The notes: a model not told the origin generated them from the letters alone. DNA of 64,000 bases from Chryseobacterium mucoviscidosis (GCF_002177115.1 NZ_MVAG01000105.1:124001-188000), one strand, 5' to 3'. Numbered from the stretch's first letter, positions 42,839 through 52,069 are shown. Numbers and translations are program-made.

Positions 42839-43987
42839 ATGAGGCTAGAAAAAGTCGTATCGAATTTCAATATTAAAATTGGTATCTATTTTTTAATTGC
42901 CGTTACGGCTGTTTATACGCTTGTATTCACCTACTATTACAATCTTAAGGACGACGGATATATTCTTGGAGACTGGCTCATCAATTATCAGGATGGAGGA
43001 TTTAAAAGGAGAGGTCTTTCCGGAAGTTTCTTTTTCCTGTTGCAGGATCTTACAGGATTGCGGTTAAATTATCTGGTCTATTTCGTACAATTTTTACTTA
43101 TTTCCGGATTTTTCTGGCTGTATACCAAACTCATCCGGTATAAAGCAACCGATCTTCTTTATTTTTCACTTTTACTGTCTTCCATTGGTTTTGTGGGACT
43201 TTTAAATACGGTAACCTATGTCGGAAAAAAAGAATTTATCGTTTTCCTTTTATTTGCATGGTTTGCCTATTTGCTAGACAACGACAAACTATCGAAGAAC
43301 AAAGAATATTTTTTCTGTATTGCACTTTTCGTAACGACCTTTCTGCATGAAGTTGTTTTGTTTTATGTCCCGTACTTTGCGATTGCTTTATATCTGAAAG
43401 CAGGAAAGTTTGAATTTAAAAGATATCTCAAATATTTTCTCTCCGTCGGAATTCCTACGCTTTTAATTCTGGCTTTTGGTAAAAATGTAAACGAAGGAAG
43501 ATCTCTTCAGATTCTTTGTGAAAGAGGAGTTCATCCTACCTACGGAATTTTTTACTGGAACATCAATGAAAGGGATTACATCAGACAGCACAGCAGTGAA
43601 TATGTACTGTATTTTCTGAGTTTAGCACTAAATATTTTGCATGTAGGCTATTATTTAAAATTTCTAAACAACCGAAAGATTTTATCTATATTATTAATCG
43701 GAGCCTTTTTGTTTTCATTTCCTCTGTTTTATCTTGCTATTGATTGGGGAAGATGGATGTATATTCATATGATGTTGATGATCGTCCTTTTCGCTTTGCT
43801 GTTAAGGAAAGAACGCAGCATTTACACATTCGAACCCATTGTGATCAGCCGTAAATTTTACATTACGCTTTTCATTATTATTTTCTCATTATTATATAGA
43901 GTAGAGATGTCCGGAAGGGGCTTTACTTTCGAAGGAATTATCTACAGAGTCTTCGTTGCGCCGCTTGAATTATTAAATAAAATGTAA
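42839..43987 (+). CDS. Polytopic membrane protein, unknown function
   Basis: A 382-residue membrane protein with about nine hydrophobic helices. The first periplasmic loop has DDGYILGDWLINYQDGGFKRRG, rich in charges and aromatic residues, as in GT-C or polymerase-like proteins. HEVVLFYVPYFAIALY and DWGRWMYIHMMLMIVLF are further distinctive blocks. It is topologically like the 36775 protein and probably belongs to the same surface-glycan theme. The family is not recognised. Confidence 0.8.
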   Translation: MRLEKVVSNFNIKIGIYFLIAVTAVYTLVFTYYYNLKDDGYILGDWLINYQDGGFKRRGLSGSFFFLLQDLTGLRLNYLVYFVQFLLISGFFWLYTKLIRYKATDLLYFSLLLSSIGFVGLLNTVTYVGKKEFIVFLLFAWFAYLLDNDKLSKNKEYFFCIALFVTTFLHEVVLFYVPYFAIALYLKAGKFEFKRYLKYFLSVGIPTLLILAFGKNVNEGRSLQILCERGVHPTYGIFYWNINERDYIRQHSSEYVLYFLSLALNILHVGYYLKFLNNRKILSILLIGAFLFSFPLFYLAIDWGRWMYIHMMLMIVLFALLLRKERSIYTFEPIVISRKFYITLFIIIFSLLYRVEMSGRGFTFEGIIYRVFVAPLELLNKM

Positions 43988-44016
43988 TTCAAAAAAACTA
44001 TCTAATAAAAAAACTT

Positions 44017-44024
44017 TACTTTTG
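44017..44024 (+). promoter_or_regulatory. -7 box for topA
   Basis: TACTTTTG (TAnnTTTG) followed by CAAAAA, 15 bases before the ATG, so the leader is very short. Confidence 0.55.
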
Positions 44025-44038
44025 CAAAAATTTCTGGA

Positions 44039-46615
44039 ATGTCGAAAAATTTAGTAATCGTTGAGTCACCGGCAAAAGCAAAAACTATTCAAAAGTATTT
44101 AGGTAAGGATTTCGAGGTAAAATCAAGCTTCGGACACATCCGGGATTTGCCTAAAAAAGGAATGGGGATTGATCTGTCGACCTTCAGTCCGGATTACGAA
44201 GTTTCTGCCGACAAAAAGAAATTGGTAACCGAACTGAAAGCTGCCGTAAAAAAAGCCGAAATGGTTTGGCTGGCTTCCGATGAGGACCGTGAAGGAGAAG
44301 CAATCGCATGGCATTTGGCAGAAGAACTGAAACTGAAGCCCGAAAACAGAAAAAGAATTGTTTTCCATGAGATTACCAAAAATGCCATTCTGAAATCTAT
44401 TGAAAATCCCAGAGATATTGATCAGAATCTCGTCAACGCTCAACAGGCAAGAAGAGTTCTCGACAGGATCGTAGGTTTTGAAATGTCTCCGGTTCTCTGG
44501 AAAAAAGTAAAACCGGGATTATCTGCGGGAAGAGTACAGTCTGTTGCCGTAAGATTAATTGTGGAAAGAGAAAAAGAAATCCGTGAGTTTGTGCCGAAAG
44601 CAAGTTTCAAACTGGACGGAATTTTCTTAAATAAAACAAAGCAGGAAATTTCTGCGAAGCTTAAAAAGGATTTCGATAAAGAAGAAGAGGCTGAAAAATT
44701 CCTTGAACAGGCAAAAACCACCGAGTTTAAAGTTTTAAATGTTGAAACAAAACCCGGAACACGTTCTGCTTCTGCACCTTTTACCACTTCTACATTACAG
44801 CAGGAAGCTTCCTCAAGACTAGGATATAATGTAACGAACACGATGCGTCTTGCACAGAGATTATATGAAGAAGGATACATTACCTATATGAGAACCGACT
44901 CGGTAAACCTTTCTCAGGAAGCGATTGAAGGCGCAAAAAAACAAATTGTCTCAGAATACGGAGCGGAATATTCTGCACCGAGAAATTATACCACAAAATC
45001 GGCTTCTGCACAGGAAGCGCACGAAGCGATCCGTCCTACAGATTTTGCTGTGAAAACAGTGGGAGATGCCCAGTTGAACAGATTATACCAGCTAATCTAC
45101 AGAAGAACACTTGCTTCTCAGATGGCAAATGCCAAAATTGAGAAAACGGTGATTGAAATCGGGAACACAAAACTTCCGCAGCATTTCGAAGCACAGGGTG
45201 AAGTCATTATTTTTGACGGTTTCCTGAAAGCTTACGGAATTGTAAAAGCAGAGGAGGATGACGAAGAAAACAACGAAAAATTGCTTCCTAAAGTAACCGT
45301 AGGAGAAGTTTTAGACTATAAAAAAATAACGGCAACCGAAAAATTCACAAGACCGAGCGCAAGATATACCGAAGCCGGACTGGTAAAAAAACTGGAAGAA
45401 TTGGGAATCGGTCGTCCATCGACGTATGCACCGACCATTCAGACCATCCAGAACCGTGAATATGTGGATAAAAGAGAAATTGAACCGCAGACAAGAGAAG
45501 TGGTGAAAATTTCTTTGGCAAATGATACCATTAAAAAAGAAGTCCTCGACGAGAAATTCGGAGGGGATAAAAATAAATTCGTTCCAACGGACACGGGAGA
45601 AGTTGTAAGTGATTTCTTAACCGATAATTTTAAGGAAATCTTAGATTACGGTTTCACGGCAAGAGTAGAAGAGAGCTTCGACGAAATTGCAAACGGTGAC
45701 CAGAAATGGAAAGAAATGATGACGGATTTCTACTCAAAATTCCATCCGAGAATTGAAGATGTAGAAGAGAATGCAGACCGTGCAACCGGAGACCGACTTT
45801 TGGGAGTAGATCCGAAAACAGGGAAAAATGTTCACGCAAGAATCGGAAGATTCGGGGCAATGATCCAGATTGGGGAAACAGACGATGAAGAAAAGCCGAT
45901 TTTCGCTTCGTTAATGGCGGGACAGAATATCGCAACCATTACTTTTGAAGAAGCACTGGAACTGTTCAAACTTCCATTTGATTTAAATGAAGTGGACGGA
46001 CAGCCGGTTTCTGTGGGAGTCGGAAGATTCGGACCTTATGTGAAGTGGGGCGAGACGTTCATCAGCATTCCGAAAGGAGAAGATCCGCTTTCTGTAGATC
46101 AGAAACGTGCAGAAGAGATCATCAACGAAAAGAAAATCGCAGATGCGCCGATTGCTACTTACAAAGGTGAACCTGTAACGAAAGGAAGCGGAAGATTTGG
46201 ACCATTCATCAAATACAAAGATATTTTTGTGAACGTTCCGAAGCGATACGATTTTGAAAACCTTTCTCAAAGCGACATCAATGAATTAATTGATGCCAAA
46301 CTCGAAAAAGAAGCGAACCGATACATCCAGCAATGGGAAAAAGAAAAGATCTCCATTGAAAACGGAAGATGGGGACCTTTCATTAAATTTGGAAAAGCGA
46401 TGTTCAAGATTCCAAGAAAAGCAGATGATACCAAATATGAAGGAGAAGAGCTAAAAGAAATTTCTCTTGATGAGGTTAAAAAATGGATTACCGATCAGGA
46501 TCCGAAAGCTTTTGCAGAGAAAAAGAAACCTGCGGCAAAGAAAGCTACAACCGCTAAAAAGACCACCACTACAAAAAAGGCAACTACAACGAAAAAGCCT
46601 GCCGCAAAAAAGTAG
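44039..46615 (+). CDS. topA: DNA topoisomerase I (type IA)
   Basis: An 858-residue enzyme that relaxes negative supercoils. The Toprim domain has LVIVESPAKAKTIQKYLG (glutamate of the metal site) and SDEDREGEAIAWHL (DxDxxEGE). The catalytic Tyr283 is in YITYMRTDSVNLS; GIGRPSTYAPTI follows. The C-terminal third carries repeated GRxGPxIK blocks (GRFGAMIQI, GRFGPYVKW, GRFGPFIKY, GRWGPFIKF) that replace zinc ribbons, and a Lys/Ala/Thr tail at 824-858 for nonspecific DNA contact. All catalytic residues are present. Confidence 0.97.
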   Translation: MSKNLVIVESPAKAKTIQKYLGKDFEVKSSFGHIRDLPKKGMGIDLSTFSPDYEVSADKKKLVTELKAAVKKAEMVWLASDEDREGEAIAWHLAEELKLKPENRKRIVFHEITKNAILKSIENPRDIDQNLVNAQQARRVLDRIVGFEMSPVLWKKVKPGLSAGRVQSVAVRLIVEREKEIREFVPKASFKLDGIFLNKTKQEISAKLKKDFDKEEEAEKFLEQAKTTEFKVLNVETKPGTRSASAPFTTSTLQQEASSRLGYNVTNTMRLAQRLYEEGYITYMRTDSVNLSQEAIEGAKKQIVSEYGAEYSAPRNYTTKSASAQEAHEAIRPTDFAVKTVGDAQLNRLYQLIYRRTLASQMANAKIEKTVIEIGNTKLPQHFEAQGEVIIFDGFLKAYGIVKAEEDDEENNEKLLPKVTVGEVLDYKKITATEKFTRPSARYTEAGLVKKLEELGIGRPSTYAPTIQTIQNREYVDKREIEPQTREVVKISLANDTIKKEVLDEKFGGDKNKFVPTDTGEVVSDFLTDNFKEILDYGFTARVEESFDEIANGDQKWKEMMTDFYSKFHPRIEDVEENADRATGDRLLGVDPKTGKNVHARIGRFGAMIQIGETDDEEKPIFASLMAGQNIATITFEEALELFKLPFDLNEVDGQPVSVGVGRFGPYVKWGETFISIPKGEDPLSVDQKRAEEIINEKKIADAPIATYKGEPVTKGSGRFGPFIKYKDIFVNVPKRYDFENLSQSDINELIDAKLEKEANRYIQQWEKEKISIENGRWGPFIKFGKAMFKIPRKADDTKYEGEELKEISLDEVKKWITDQDPKAFAEKKKPAAKKATTAKKTTTTKKATTTKKPAAKK

Positions 46616-46631
46616 ATGGATTTAAAAATAG

Positions 46632-46659
46632 AAAAGCACAGATTTGGGTCTGTGCTTTT
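46632..46659 (+). terminator. Terminator after topA (copy 1 of a duplicated hairpin)
   Basis: AAAAGCACAGA (46632-46642), loop TTTGGG, TCTGTGCTTTT (46649-46659), then T. The same 28 bases recur at 51030-51057. Confidence 0.85.
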
Positions 46660-46778
46660 TGTTTGAAGTCGTATTGTTGATATTATTATCTCCTTTCATA
46701 AAAGTAAAGGATGTGGATCTTTTAGAAAGAGCACACACTTTTATAGACTTTGGTTAACAGTCTCCGAAGAGGCTTTTA

Positions 46779-47327
46779 TTACTGTTTTGTGAAAATTAGA
46801 TTATCCGTTTCAGGCAAATAAACTGTTTTATCAGCAGTAGAAGGACAATCATCTCTCAAAGAGGTACTGTTAGGACTGTAATCCCAGGATATTTGAGTCG
46901 TGCTAAGCTTTTTTATAGTCACTTTACCCCAACCAACTCCGCAATTAGTTCCGTAATAATATAATACGACAGAATTTTCAGTAGGTCTTGTACCAATACT
47001 ATATAGTTGATTGGAAGAGCTATTTTGATTACTCTGTAAAATTAACCCACTGACATTTTTTACAATATATTTTACAACTAAAGCATCACGATAAAATTGT
47101 TTACTAACTCGTTTCTCCAATTTATTTTCTTCCTTTGTTATAAATAATGTAATTTCATTACCCTCGAAGTTCGCTTTATAGGTTCCTATATAGGGATTTA
47201 ATTCGTTATTTAAATCTTTTACCTGTGCATTGTTAGGAATATTATCTAATGCTGTATTTATTGGCAATATTTGTTGTGATTTACAAGAAACCACAGCAAA
47301 AATTATTAAAAGTAAAACACTTTTCAT
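46779..47327 (-). CDS. DUF6705-like lipoprotein, copy 1
   Basis: A 182-residue lipoprotein (MKSVLLLIIFAVVSCKSQ, lipobox Cys15) with blocks typical of small Chryseobacterium proteins I assign to DUF6705: ILPINTALDNIPNNAQVKDL, NPYIGTYKANFEGNEITLFI, YRDALVVKYIVKN, NCGVGWGKVTIKK and CPSTADKTVYLPETDNLIFT. It is a tandem paralogue of the next gene; they overlap by one base (TAATG on the minus strand). Function unknown. The strand pattern suggests a lipocalin-like barrel. Confidence 0.82.
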   Translation of the reverse strand: MKSVLLLIIFAVVSCKSQQILPINTALDNIPNNAQVKDLNNELNPYIGTYKANFEGNEITLFITKEENKLEKRVSKQFYRDALVVKYIVKNVSGLILQSNQNSSSNQLYSIGTRPTENSVVLYYYGTNCGVGWGKVTIKKLSTTQISWDYSPNSTSLRDDCPSTADKTVYLPETDNLIFTKQ

Positions 47328-47893
47328 TATTGTTTTGTGAAAATTAGATTATCTGTTTCAGGCAAATAAACTGTTTTATCAGCATTAGCAGGACAATCAT
47401 TACCTAAAGCTCCACTATTTGGTTGATAATCCCACAGCATTTGATTATTGTTAACTTTTTTTAATACAATTCTACCCCAACCTATACCACAATTAGTTCC
47501 ACTGTAGTAGAAAATAATTTTATTTTCGTACGGTCGTGTTGCAATACTATATAATTCAATATTTGGTACATTATAATTCTGGGTATCCTGCAAAATTACA
47601 CCTGAACTATTCTTGACTATATACTTTACTGATAAAGCATCTAAATAATATGTTTTTCCAGTGCTTTTTTCTAATTTATTTTCTTGTTTTGTAATATATA
47701 GTGTTATCTCATTTCCTTCAAAATTAGATTTATAAATTCCTATATATGGATCTAATTCATGATTTAAATCTTTTACATAGGAACCTTCAGGAATGTTTCT
47801 AAGAATTGTATTTAGTGGTAATATTTGTGACTTACATGATACAATAAAAGACAAAATACATATTGCAATATAATTTTTATTAAATGTTTTCAT
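47327..47893 (-). CDS. DUF6705-like lipoprotein, copy 2
   Basis: A 188-residue sister of the gene at 46779-47327, with the same blocks (ILPLNTILRNIPEGSYVKDL, DPYIGIYKSNFEGNEITLYI, NCGIGWGRIVLKK, CPANADKTVYLPETDNLIFT). The signal is MKTFNKNYIAICILSFIVSC. The 3' 60 bases of the two genes are nearly identical, while the middles have diverged, suggesting recent exchange between the copies. Together with the interrupted lipoprotein gene upstream it forms a cargo-type operon on the minus strand. Confidence 0.82.
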   Translation of the reverse strand: MKTFNKNYIAICILSFIVSCKSQILPLNTILRNIPEGSYVKDLNHELDPYIGIYKSNFEGNEITLYITKQENKLEKSTGKTYYLDALSVKYIVKNSSGVILQDTQNYNVPNIELYSIATRPYENKIIFYYSGTNCGIGWGRIVLKKVNNNQMLWDYQPNSGALGNDCPANADKTVYLPETDNLIFTKQ

Positions 47894-47907
47894 ATTTTTT
47901 TATTTAT

Positions 47908-49500
47908 TTATGGACAAGGAATTGGAGTTATATGCAATCCATCAGGATTTAAATTTATATTATTAACAGTACCATTATCTTCTATCCTTTGCAAAATTAC
48001 TTTATTAGTTAACCCCATTTTATTTATTGTATCAAAGAAAAGAACTTCCAATCCTTCATTTGTTAAATCTCCTGTAAGACTATCCATATATGTACTTCCA
48101 TATGAACCAAATGGATCTGTAAGATCTGTATATAACTTTTCATAATCTTTTCCTCTCATTTTTAAATCCGCATCTGAAAAACTAGTCAAAGCATCATCGT
48201 AGGTACCATCGAATCTTATAATATAATGGTACGTTTTAAAACCCGAAGGACAGCCTGAACAAGTTTTTTTCACGATCATACCAAAATAAGCATTTTTATG
48301 TTCTCCGGCAGGCTGCGCTCTTGCAAATGCCAACAAATTATTATCGATATCCGGAGGTGAATGCATAGGTATACCTGCAGGGGTATGATTATGATATCCT
48401 CCCTGATATCCTGCTTTAACCCCCAAATCTACCTCGTGTTTTCCTCCACTTATAATGCCTGTAACGGTACCATCTTTTTTAACTTTAAAGCCTATTTCTC
48501 CTTTTGTTAATGATTTCTTTTTAAGACTGTCTAATTTAGTCTGAACCTCCGGATTATTCAGTAAATTTTTTGTTTTTTCGCAGGGATCATCAAGATCAGG
48601 AATATCCGTATTTCCTCCTCCACATCCGGGAGCCAGTCTGTAAAATACTGTGTTCAAAGAGCATGGGTCTTTTGGCGGTTGTGGCCCGGGAGTTCCTCCT
48701 CCGCCACCGCCACCGCCGCCGCCAGGCGATCCTGTAGTGCCCGGAAAACCTTCGTCCGGAATATAGATCATAATGGTGCTGCATGATGTGGAATAGCACG
48801 CTGCACAGTGATCACAATTTTTCCAGCTTTCATGGTTTTTACAAGACCAGTAGCTTCCACAGCTTTCTATAAAAAGCATCTTAGAGGTACTTCCTTGCGC
48901 CTGATGTCCTGCTGCAAGATCTTTTAACCAGATCCGCCCGTAGTTGGTATCATATTTTTTTCCTGAAAACAAATCTTTAGGAATTCCTGTAAACTGCTCT
49001 GTACCAAATGTTTTATTATCCATATACATAAATGTATAAAATAATCTTTCGCGGAGTTCGTGGTCTACATTCTCATTGTACACAATATCTTCCAGAAGCT
49101 TGTTATCATAATCTATTACTCCTGTTACGCTATTTTCTTGGTCTAAAGTTGCAAAAAGTACAGAACTCATCGTCTCATTATCGTGTGAAAGCGGTATCAT
49201 GAGTCCTGTTGCGTTATCGGTATCTACTACCTGCATCTTATTTCAGATCGGCATTCCCTGCTGATCAGGCATGGTAGAAAGGAAGTTTTTTTCGCGGTTA
49301 TAGGCTTCCAGAATTGCCACATAATCTATTCCCGATTTCGCATTGATACCTCCGCTTTTGGAATGCTTAAAAAAATCTCTGTTGTTTCTTTGTGGATTTT
49401 TCTCTGCCTGTACGAAATCTTCATTTCTGCAAGACCACAAGATTACGAGAAGAGCTATCAGAAAAGACAGCCGGAGAATAATTTTTCTCTTCATAGTCAT
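47908..49500 (-). pseudogene. Large lipoprotein gene with an in-frame TGA; JAMM-like motif in its C-terminal half
   Basis: From the ATG at 49500 (or 49494) the frame encodes a lipoprotein signal (LSFLIALLVILWSCRNEDF) and reads to GMPI, then TGA at 49243-49245, then NKMQVVDTDNATG in the same frame on to 47908. Neighbouring-family logic predicts Trp (TGG) at the stop. The downstream part (442 codons from ATG 49236) has a Cys-rich block (SCGSYWSCKNHESWKNCDHC and on), ten consecutive Gly, and GGYHNHTPAGIPMHSPPDID, whose HxH...SxxD resembles the JAMM/JAB metallopeptidase signature with one extra spacer residue. Without read-through the C-terminal part would have no export signal. It could be a true pseudogene, a sequencing error or a phase-off allele. 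Confidence 0.75.
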
Positions 49501-49640
49501 TTTGTTTTTAGTGAGTTAAATATAATTCTTTTTCTATATAGATGCATTTTTTTGTTTTGGTTGCACAAGATGTATTAATAAAAATTTCGATCTATATATG
49601 AACAGAGACAAAACTATTATTTATTTTGAGCGGACATCAT

Positions 49641-49671
49641 AAGAATTTTTATATTTTTGATAAAAATTCTT
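49641..49671. promoter_or_regulatory. Inverted repeat overlapping the XRE promoter, candidate operator
   Basis: AAGAATTTTTA (49641-49651) and TAAAAATTCTT (49661-49671) are perfect 11-base arms around the -7 box at 49652-49659, seven bases before the regulator's ATG. Placement fits autoregulation. Confidence 0.5.
49652..49659 (+). promoter_or_regulatory. -7 box for the XRE regulator
   Basis: TATTTTTG (TAnnTTTG), 18 bases before the ATG at 49678. A TTTTG at 49624-49628 could be the -33 element. Confidence 0.5.
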
Positions 49672-49677
49672 TTAGAT

Positions 49678-50055
49678 ATGAGTATAGGAACCAAAGTAAG
49701 ACAGTACAGGGAAGCGAAAAACTGGTCGCAGGAAGACCTTGCCATGCGCCTTGATACCACGCAGACCACGATCTCGAATATTGAGTCTGACAAAAATATT
49801 CCCAACTCTTTACTGCTGAATAAAATTGCTCAGGAACTGGAAGTTAATATTAATGATCTCCTTAATGATGCATCTACAATTATTACCGATAATGAATTTA
49901 ATGATCAGTCAGTAGCAAATGTAAATCAGTATAATCCTACATTCAATATTCAGTCTCCTGAAATGCTGGAAGCGATCCTGAAAAATCAGGAACAGATAGC
50001 CAACCTCATCGATTCGCAAAATAAATTGATAGAAAAACTGTTAAAAGAAAAATAG
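49678..50055 (+). CDS. XRE-family helix-turn-helix regulator
   Basis: A 125-residue regulator. The HTH lies at about 5-60 (VRQYREAKNWSQEDLAMRL, TTQTTISNIESDKNIP, KIAQELEVNINDLL). The tail is an Asn/Gln-rich linker (VANVNQYNPTFNIQSP) and a coiled-coil-like helix (AILKNQEQIANLIDSQNKLI) likely for oligomerisation. The start ATG 49678 is supported by the adjacent promoter. Divergent from the interrupted lipoprotein gene, it may control that operon, itself, or the hairpin-rich region that follows. Confidence 0.88.
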   Translation: MSIGTKVRQYREAKNWSQEDLAMRLDTTQTTISNIESDKNIPNSLLLNKIAQELEVNINDLLNDASTIITDNEFNDQSVANVNQYNPTFNIQSPEMLEAILKNQEQIANLIDSQNKLIEKLLKEK

Positions 50056-50064
50056 GGAGAAGCA

Positions 50065-50202
50065 TTCTCGGGCAGAGAATACTAAAATCCAAACAGGTTC
50101 TTAGTTTCTCGGGATGAGAAAATTCAGCCTGAAAAGAGAGGCACTCCGTCTCGCTCCGAGAAAGTGTAAACCCAAACGGTTTGGCTTCGTCTCGGGCAGA
50201 GA
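50065..50202 (+). repeat. Array of four TCTCGGGnnGAGA hairpin units
   Basis: Units at 50065-50079 (TTCTCGGGCAGAGAA), 50105-50121 (TTTCTCGGGATGAGAAA), 50149-50161 (TCTCGCTCCGAGA) and 50190-50202 (TCTCGGGCAGAGA). Units 3 and 4 are each followed by AAGTRTAAACCCAAA. Spacing is irregular (25-40 bases). A further small palindrome CCAAACGGTTTGG lies at 50172-50184. The region is GC-richer than its surroundings and non-coding. Confidence 0.7.
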
Positions 50203-50275
50203 AAGTATAAACCCAAAAATAAAGACACAAATTATACAGCAGATAAAGAAAAATTAATTCAAAAAAAAATACACA

Positions 50276-51016
50276 ATGGAAAAATTAAAACTTACTTCGG
50301 TACACATCCCGTCGTTACACCATGCAGAATTTGGGCAGTTCATCGTTCGTTTCTTTGAAGATTTTGCCCAGACGTCTTTAGACGCCAATACAGACGGAGA
50401 CTTTAAAACGCTGTTTGATAAAATCCAGAATCAGCTCCCTGCCTACAACAGCGCACTGGACCAGATACGCGCCAGTGAAGAAACCGAGAAAATTGCCGGT
50501 GCAGATAAAGTAAGAGACAAAGATGTGCAGGCTCTTAAAGATTCTTTAAAGCCTTACAGAAACGCAAAAACAGAAGCCGAAAAAGATGCTTATACTTCCC
50601 TGAAGCTTTTGCTGGATCAGTACAAAGGAGTAGAAGATGCCGCTTATGAAGAAGAAACCAATAAGCTGAATCTGCTGGTTGCAAAACTTCAGTCTCCCGA
50701 GTATAGCTCCCATGTAGCCACATTGGGGATTGTAAAATTTGTAAATCATCTCGCAGATTCCAACACCGCTTTTAATGATCTGTTTTCTCACCGCTCTTAT
50801 CAGACATCACAAAAGCAGGTGTATGATGTAAAAGCACTGCGAAAAACCTTAACAGATGATTACAGACAGATGACAGACTATATCTATGTAATGGCAAACT
50901 TAAAAGCTGATCCTTTCTACAAGGATGTTCTGGCGGTTGTTAATAATCCGAGAAAATATTTCTCCGACGTTCTTGCAAAAAGAAAAGGAAAGCCGTCTCC
51001 ATCCCCTGAAAAATAA
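50276..51016 (+). CDS. DUF6261-like protein
   Basis: A 246-residue, mostly alpha-helical soluble protein (LTSVHIPSLHHAEFGQFIVR at the N-terminus; long helices through residue 220; a Lys/Pro tail GKPSPSPEK). It matches my recollection of the DUF6261 family of Chryseobacterium, which has no assigned function. No signal peptide. It follows the XRE gene and hairpin array and ends 13 bases before the duplicated terminator. Confidence 0.78.
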   Translation: MEKLKLTSVHIPSLHHAEFGQFIVRFFEDFAQTSLDANTDGDFKTLFDKIQNQLPAYNSALDQIRASEETEKIAGADKVRDKDVQALKDSLKPYRNAKTEAEKDAYTSLKLLLDQYKGVEDAAYEEETNKLNLLVAKLQSPEYSSHVATLGIVKFVNHLADSNTAFNDLFSHRSYQTSQKQVYDVKALRKTLTDDYRQMTDYIYVMANLKADPFYKDVLAVVNNPRKYFSDVLAKRKGKPSPSPEK

Positions 51017-51029
51017 ATATTTAAAATAG

Positions 51030-51057
51030 AAAAGCACAGATTTGGGTCTGTGCTTTT
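51030..51057. terminator. Terminator (copy 2 of the duplicated hairpin)
   Basis: AAAAGCACAGA (51030-51040), loop TTTGGG, TCTGTGCTTTT (51047-51057), then TT. Identical over 28 bases to 46632-46659. It serves the DUF6261-like gene and, in reverse, the convergent gene. Confidence 0.85.
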
Positions 51058-51077
51058 TTCAAAATTAAAAATTACTT

Positions 51078-51560
51078 TTAGTCTTCTACCGGATATTTAA
51101 AATGATCTATTTTAAAGATTTCGGAGGGCAAAAGTTCACTTTCCAGAAGTCCCCATCGATCCCGGTTCCCGAATCCGAAAAACCATAATTCAGTCTCAAT
51201 TATTTTATCTTTTTCATCAAAATTTTCTTTAATCGTACTGTTTCTTTTTGATTTCCAAAAGAAGTTATAAGTGCCAAGAATCTCCGTTTCCAACTGAATT
51301 TTTGCAGTATCAAAATGCAGTTGTTTTAAGATGCTTTCAAAGGTTATTATAAATTCTTTCCAATGATACTCAATTTGTTTATAAGTCGCTCCAAATGTTA
51401 TAACAGGATCTTCATAATATGAATGCTCGGAAATTCCCAAACCAAACATTTCAGTCCTGAACATCCAGTCTTCGTTTCCTAAGTTTATTATAATTTCTCG
51501 TGCTTCTTCATGCTTATTTTCAATGACAATCCTGCCATGAACTATCGACTGAAATCCCAT
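51078..51560 (-). CDS. Hypothetical protein, 160 aa
   Basis: A soluble protein without signal peptide, beta-rich and acidic (GRIVIENKHEEAREIIINLG; IIETELWFFGFGNRDRWGLLE). WFFGFGNRDRWG is distinctive. Size, composition and the run of similar small genes upstream resemble immunity-protein clusters of polymorphic toxin systems, but no toxin gene is adjacent. Family not recognised. Confidence 0.7.
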   Translation of the reverse strand: MGFQSIVHGRIVIENKHEEAREIIINLGNEDWMFRTEMFGLGISEHSYYEDPVITFGATYKQIEYHWKEFIITFESILKQLHFDTAKIQLETEILGTYNFFWKSKRNSTIKENFDEKDKIIETELWFFGFGNRDRWGLLESELLPSEIFKIDHFKYPVED

Positions 51561-51589
51561 GCTTTAAATTTTTAGTTTAATTTTTTATG

Positions 51590-52042
51590 TTACGAATTCT
51601 GCTTCATGTAATTTAGCAGATTGAGAATGTGTTGCTGTGTATGACTTTCAAAAATGAATTTGAAAAACCAAAGACCATCCGAAAGACTGTTGTTTTCAAT
51701 TCTCCATTTAGTTTCAGTAAGATCAAGAATAATATCGTTTAAATCATCTACGGCATCATCAATAGCAAGATCTTCTCTGTCATTAATAGCTGTGATATTA
51801 TACACTGTCTTGTAAAAACCAAAGTTGCTAAAATTGCTTATTATATTTTTTCTTATATCCGGAAGTTTGGATTTGTCAAATTTTGGATAATCATTACTGT
51901 CAAACGGATCTGCAATTTCAAAATAATGAAGATATATCTTTACCAGATTGCGTTCCAACGATTTTTCTTTATTTTCATTTCTAACATTGGATTCCATTCC
52001 GTATTTGATAATTTCATCAATTGCCGAGATTAGTTCTGTCAT
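51590..52042 (-). CDS. Hypothetical protein, 150 aa
   Basis: A small helical, acidic protein (MTELISAIDEIIKYGMESNV; ITAINDREDLAIDDAVDDLN; a C-terminal WFFKFIFESHTQQHILNLL). No signal peptide or known motif. Same orientation and close spacing (27 bases) to the next gene, so one operon. Immunity-like by look; no proof. Confidence 0.7.
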   Translation of the reverse strand: MTELISAIDEIIKYGMESNVRNENKEKSLERNLVKIYLHYFEIADPFDSNDYPKFDKSKLPDIRKNIISNFSNFGFYKTVYNITAINDREDLAIDDAVDDLNDIILDLTETKWRIENNSLSDGLWFFKFIFESHTQQHILNLLNYMKQNS

Positions 52043-52069
52043 TTTAATGCTGTTTGTTGTTAGAATCCT

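Noticed and set aside
44440-44880. 146-codon antisense frame over topA
   Set aside because: Lies fully opposite conserved topoisomerase codons; Ser-rich composition typical of reverse-strand shadows.
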